From: Rhodanobacter sp. 7MK24
Lineage (GTDB): Bacteria > Pseudomonadota > Gammaproteobacteria > Xanthomonadales > Rhodanobacteraceae
Length of the DNA stretch: 64,000 nucleotides
Assembly (NCBI RefSeq): GCF_014842995.1
Contig: NZ_JACYXL010000011.1
Span: 1 to 64,000, forward strand
Direction of reading: 5' to 3'
Part shown: piece after piece, positions 63,784-64,000 of the stretch
How the letters are laid out: the number at the start of each line of letters is the position of its first letter
Numbering within the stretch: position 1 is the first letter of the stretch
The notes under the pieces: generated by a model
Told to the model about the DNA's origin: nothing
What the model saw: only the letters and a program-made list of their open reading frames with translations
Databases searched by the model: none
Translations under genes and position numbers: made by a program

Positions 63784-63810
63784 TAAAGCATGCCCCGTGG
63801 CGGTCGATAA
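63784..63810 (+). promoter_or_regulatory. Sigma-28 promoter of the STAS-domain gene
   Basis: TAAAGCAT, 11 bases, GTCGATAA, 43 bp before the STAS gene. One base off in the -10 and two in the -35. The stretch 63569-63783 shows nothing else recognisable. Confidence 0.68.
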
Positions 63811-63852
63811 GCCCATTTGTCAGCGCCATCGGGCGCGAACGGAGCGCAAGGC

Positions 63853-64000
63853 ATGGCCGGCAAACGGGCAGCAAAGCGGGATGGCGAGCAGCACGACGAA
63901 GTGGCGACGGTGGTACTGCCGGCGGACTGCCGCATAGGTGCCCAGGCCGTGCTGCAAGCCGAATTGTCGGAGGCGCTGCGCGGTGGCGCGATCGAGTTCG
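63853..64000 (+). CDS. STAS-domain protein (partial, runs off the window)
   Basis: The first 49 codons of a gene cut by the window end. After a short basic start it reads ATVVLPADCRIGAQAVLQAE and LSEALRGGAIEF, the opening strand and helix of a STAS domain, as in small proteins that lead chemotaxis operons (STAS, CheY, CheA-type) of this group. GGAG lies eight bases before ATG 63853, and a sigma-28 promoter precedes it. It is divergent from the FliK-like gene. Confidence 0.6.
   Translation, partial: MAGKRAAKRDGEQHDEVATVVLPADCRIGAQAVLQAELSEALRGGAIEF

Noticed and set aside
1-64000. CRISPR arrays, tRNA genes, prophage or plasmid origin
   Set aside because: No regular direct-repeat array, cloverleaf sequence, integrase gene or iteron set was seen on either strand.

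Overview
The window is a nearly complete polar-flagellum and chemotaxis locus from a GC-rich gammaproteobacterium, most likely of the Xanthomonadales (Xanthomonas/Dyella/Rhodanobacter/Luteibacter-type). Grounds: the order fleQ-fliEFGHIJK-fliLMNOPQR-flhBAFG-fliA-cheYZA-motCD-cheW-DUF2802, a FleQ/sigma-54 and FliA/sigma-28 promoter hierarchy readable in the DNA, FlhF/FlhG polar-placement genes, a PilZ-like gene between fliS/fliT and fleQ, and a glycosylation island lying exactly between flgL and fliC. I infer the group; the genus cannot be fixed from this sequence.

Layout. 1-500: the last bases of a 5S rRNA gene, its terminator and a shredded IS3-type transposase remnant. 502-4852 (minus strand): an EAL-like/HDOD protein, flgN, flgM (own sigma-28 promoter), flgA and a soluble MCP. 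4938-16742 (plus): cheV, then flgBCDEFGHIJ behind a sigma-54 promoter, a nested inverted-repeat region, and flgKL behind a sigma-28 promoter. 16743-29044: flagellin-glycan island: methyltransferase, PLP sugar aminotransferase, AMP ligase, GNAT, ACP, KAS III, second ACP, two SDRs, then (minus strand) a NeuD/PglD-type acyltransferase and a 1185-residue three-domain glycosyltransferase with its own sigma-54 promoter. 29453-35562: fliC, fliD, fliS, fliT-like, a PilZ-like protein and fleQ. 35673-59186: fliE to the DUF2802 gene, with sigma-54 promoters before fliE and fliL. 59485-64000: a transmembrane MCP, an AT-rich foreign secreted-protein gene, a late fliK-like/flhB-like pair behind a sigma-28 promoter, and the start of a divergent STAS-domain gene with its own sigma-28 site.

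How it works together. FleQ with sigma-54 would switch on basal body, hook, export and FliA genes; FlgM/FliA then releases the late class (flgM-flgN, flgKL, fliC, cheV, MCPs, fliK-like operon). The island looks like a small dedicated fatty-acid-type assembly line (ligase, two ACPs, KAS III, two reductases, acyltransferase) that makes an N-acylated, possibly O-methylated 4-amino-4,6-dideoxyhexose for flagellin, close in logic to the modified viosamine of Pseudomonas syringae flagellin and to the Xanthomonas island between flgL and fliC.

The most unusual thing seen directly is a degenerate second copy of the 3' end of flgL plus about 170 bp of downstream DNA, including a sigma-54-like promoter, placed after the methyltransferase gene and just before the aminotransferase operon. 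The methyltransferase is thus bracketed by two copies of the same flgL-tail/promoter module, which points to how the island grew and how it was wired into flagellar control.
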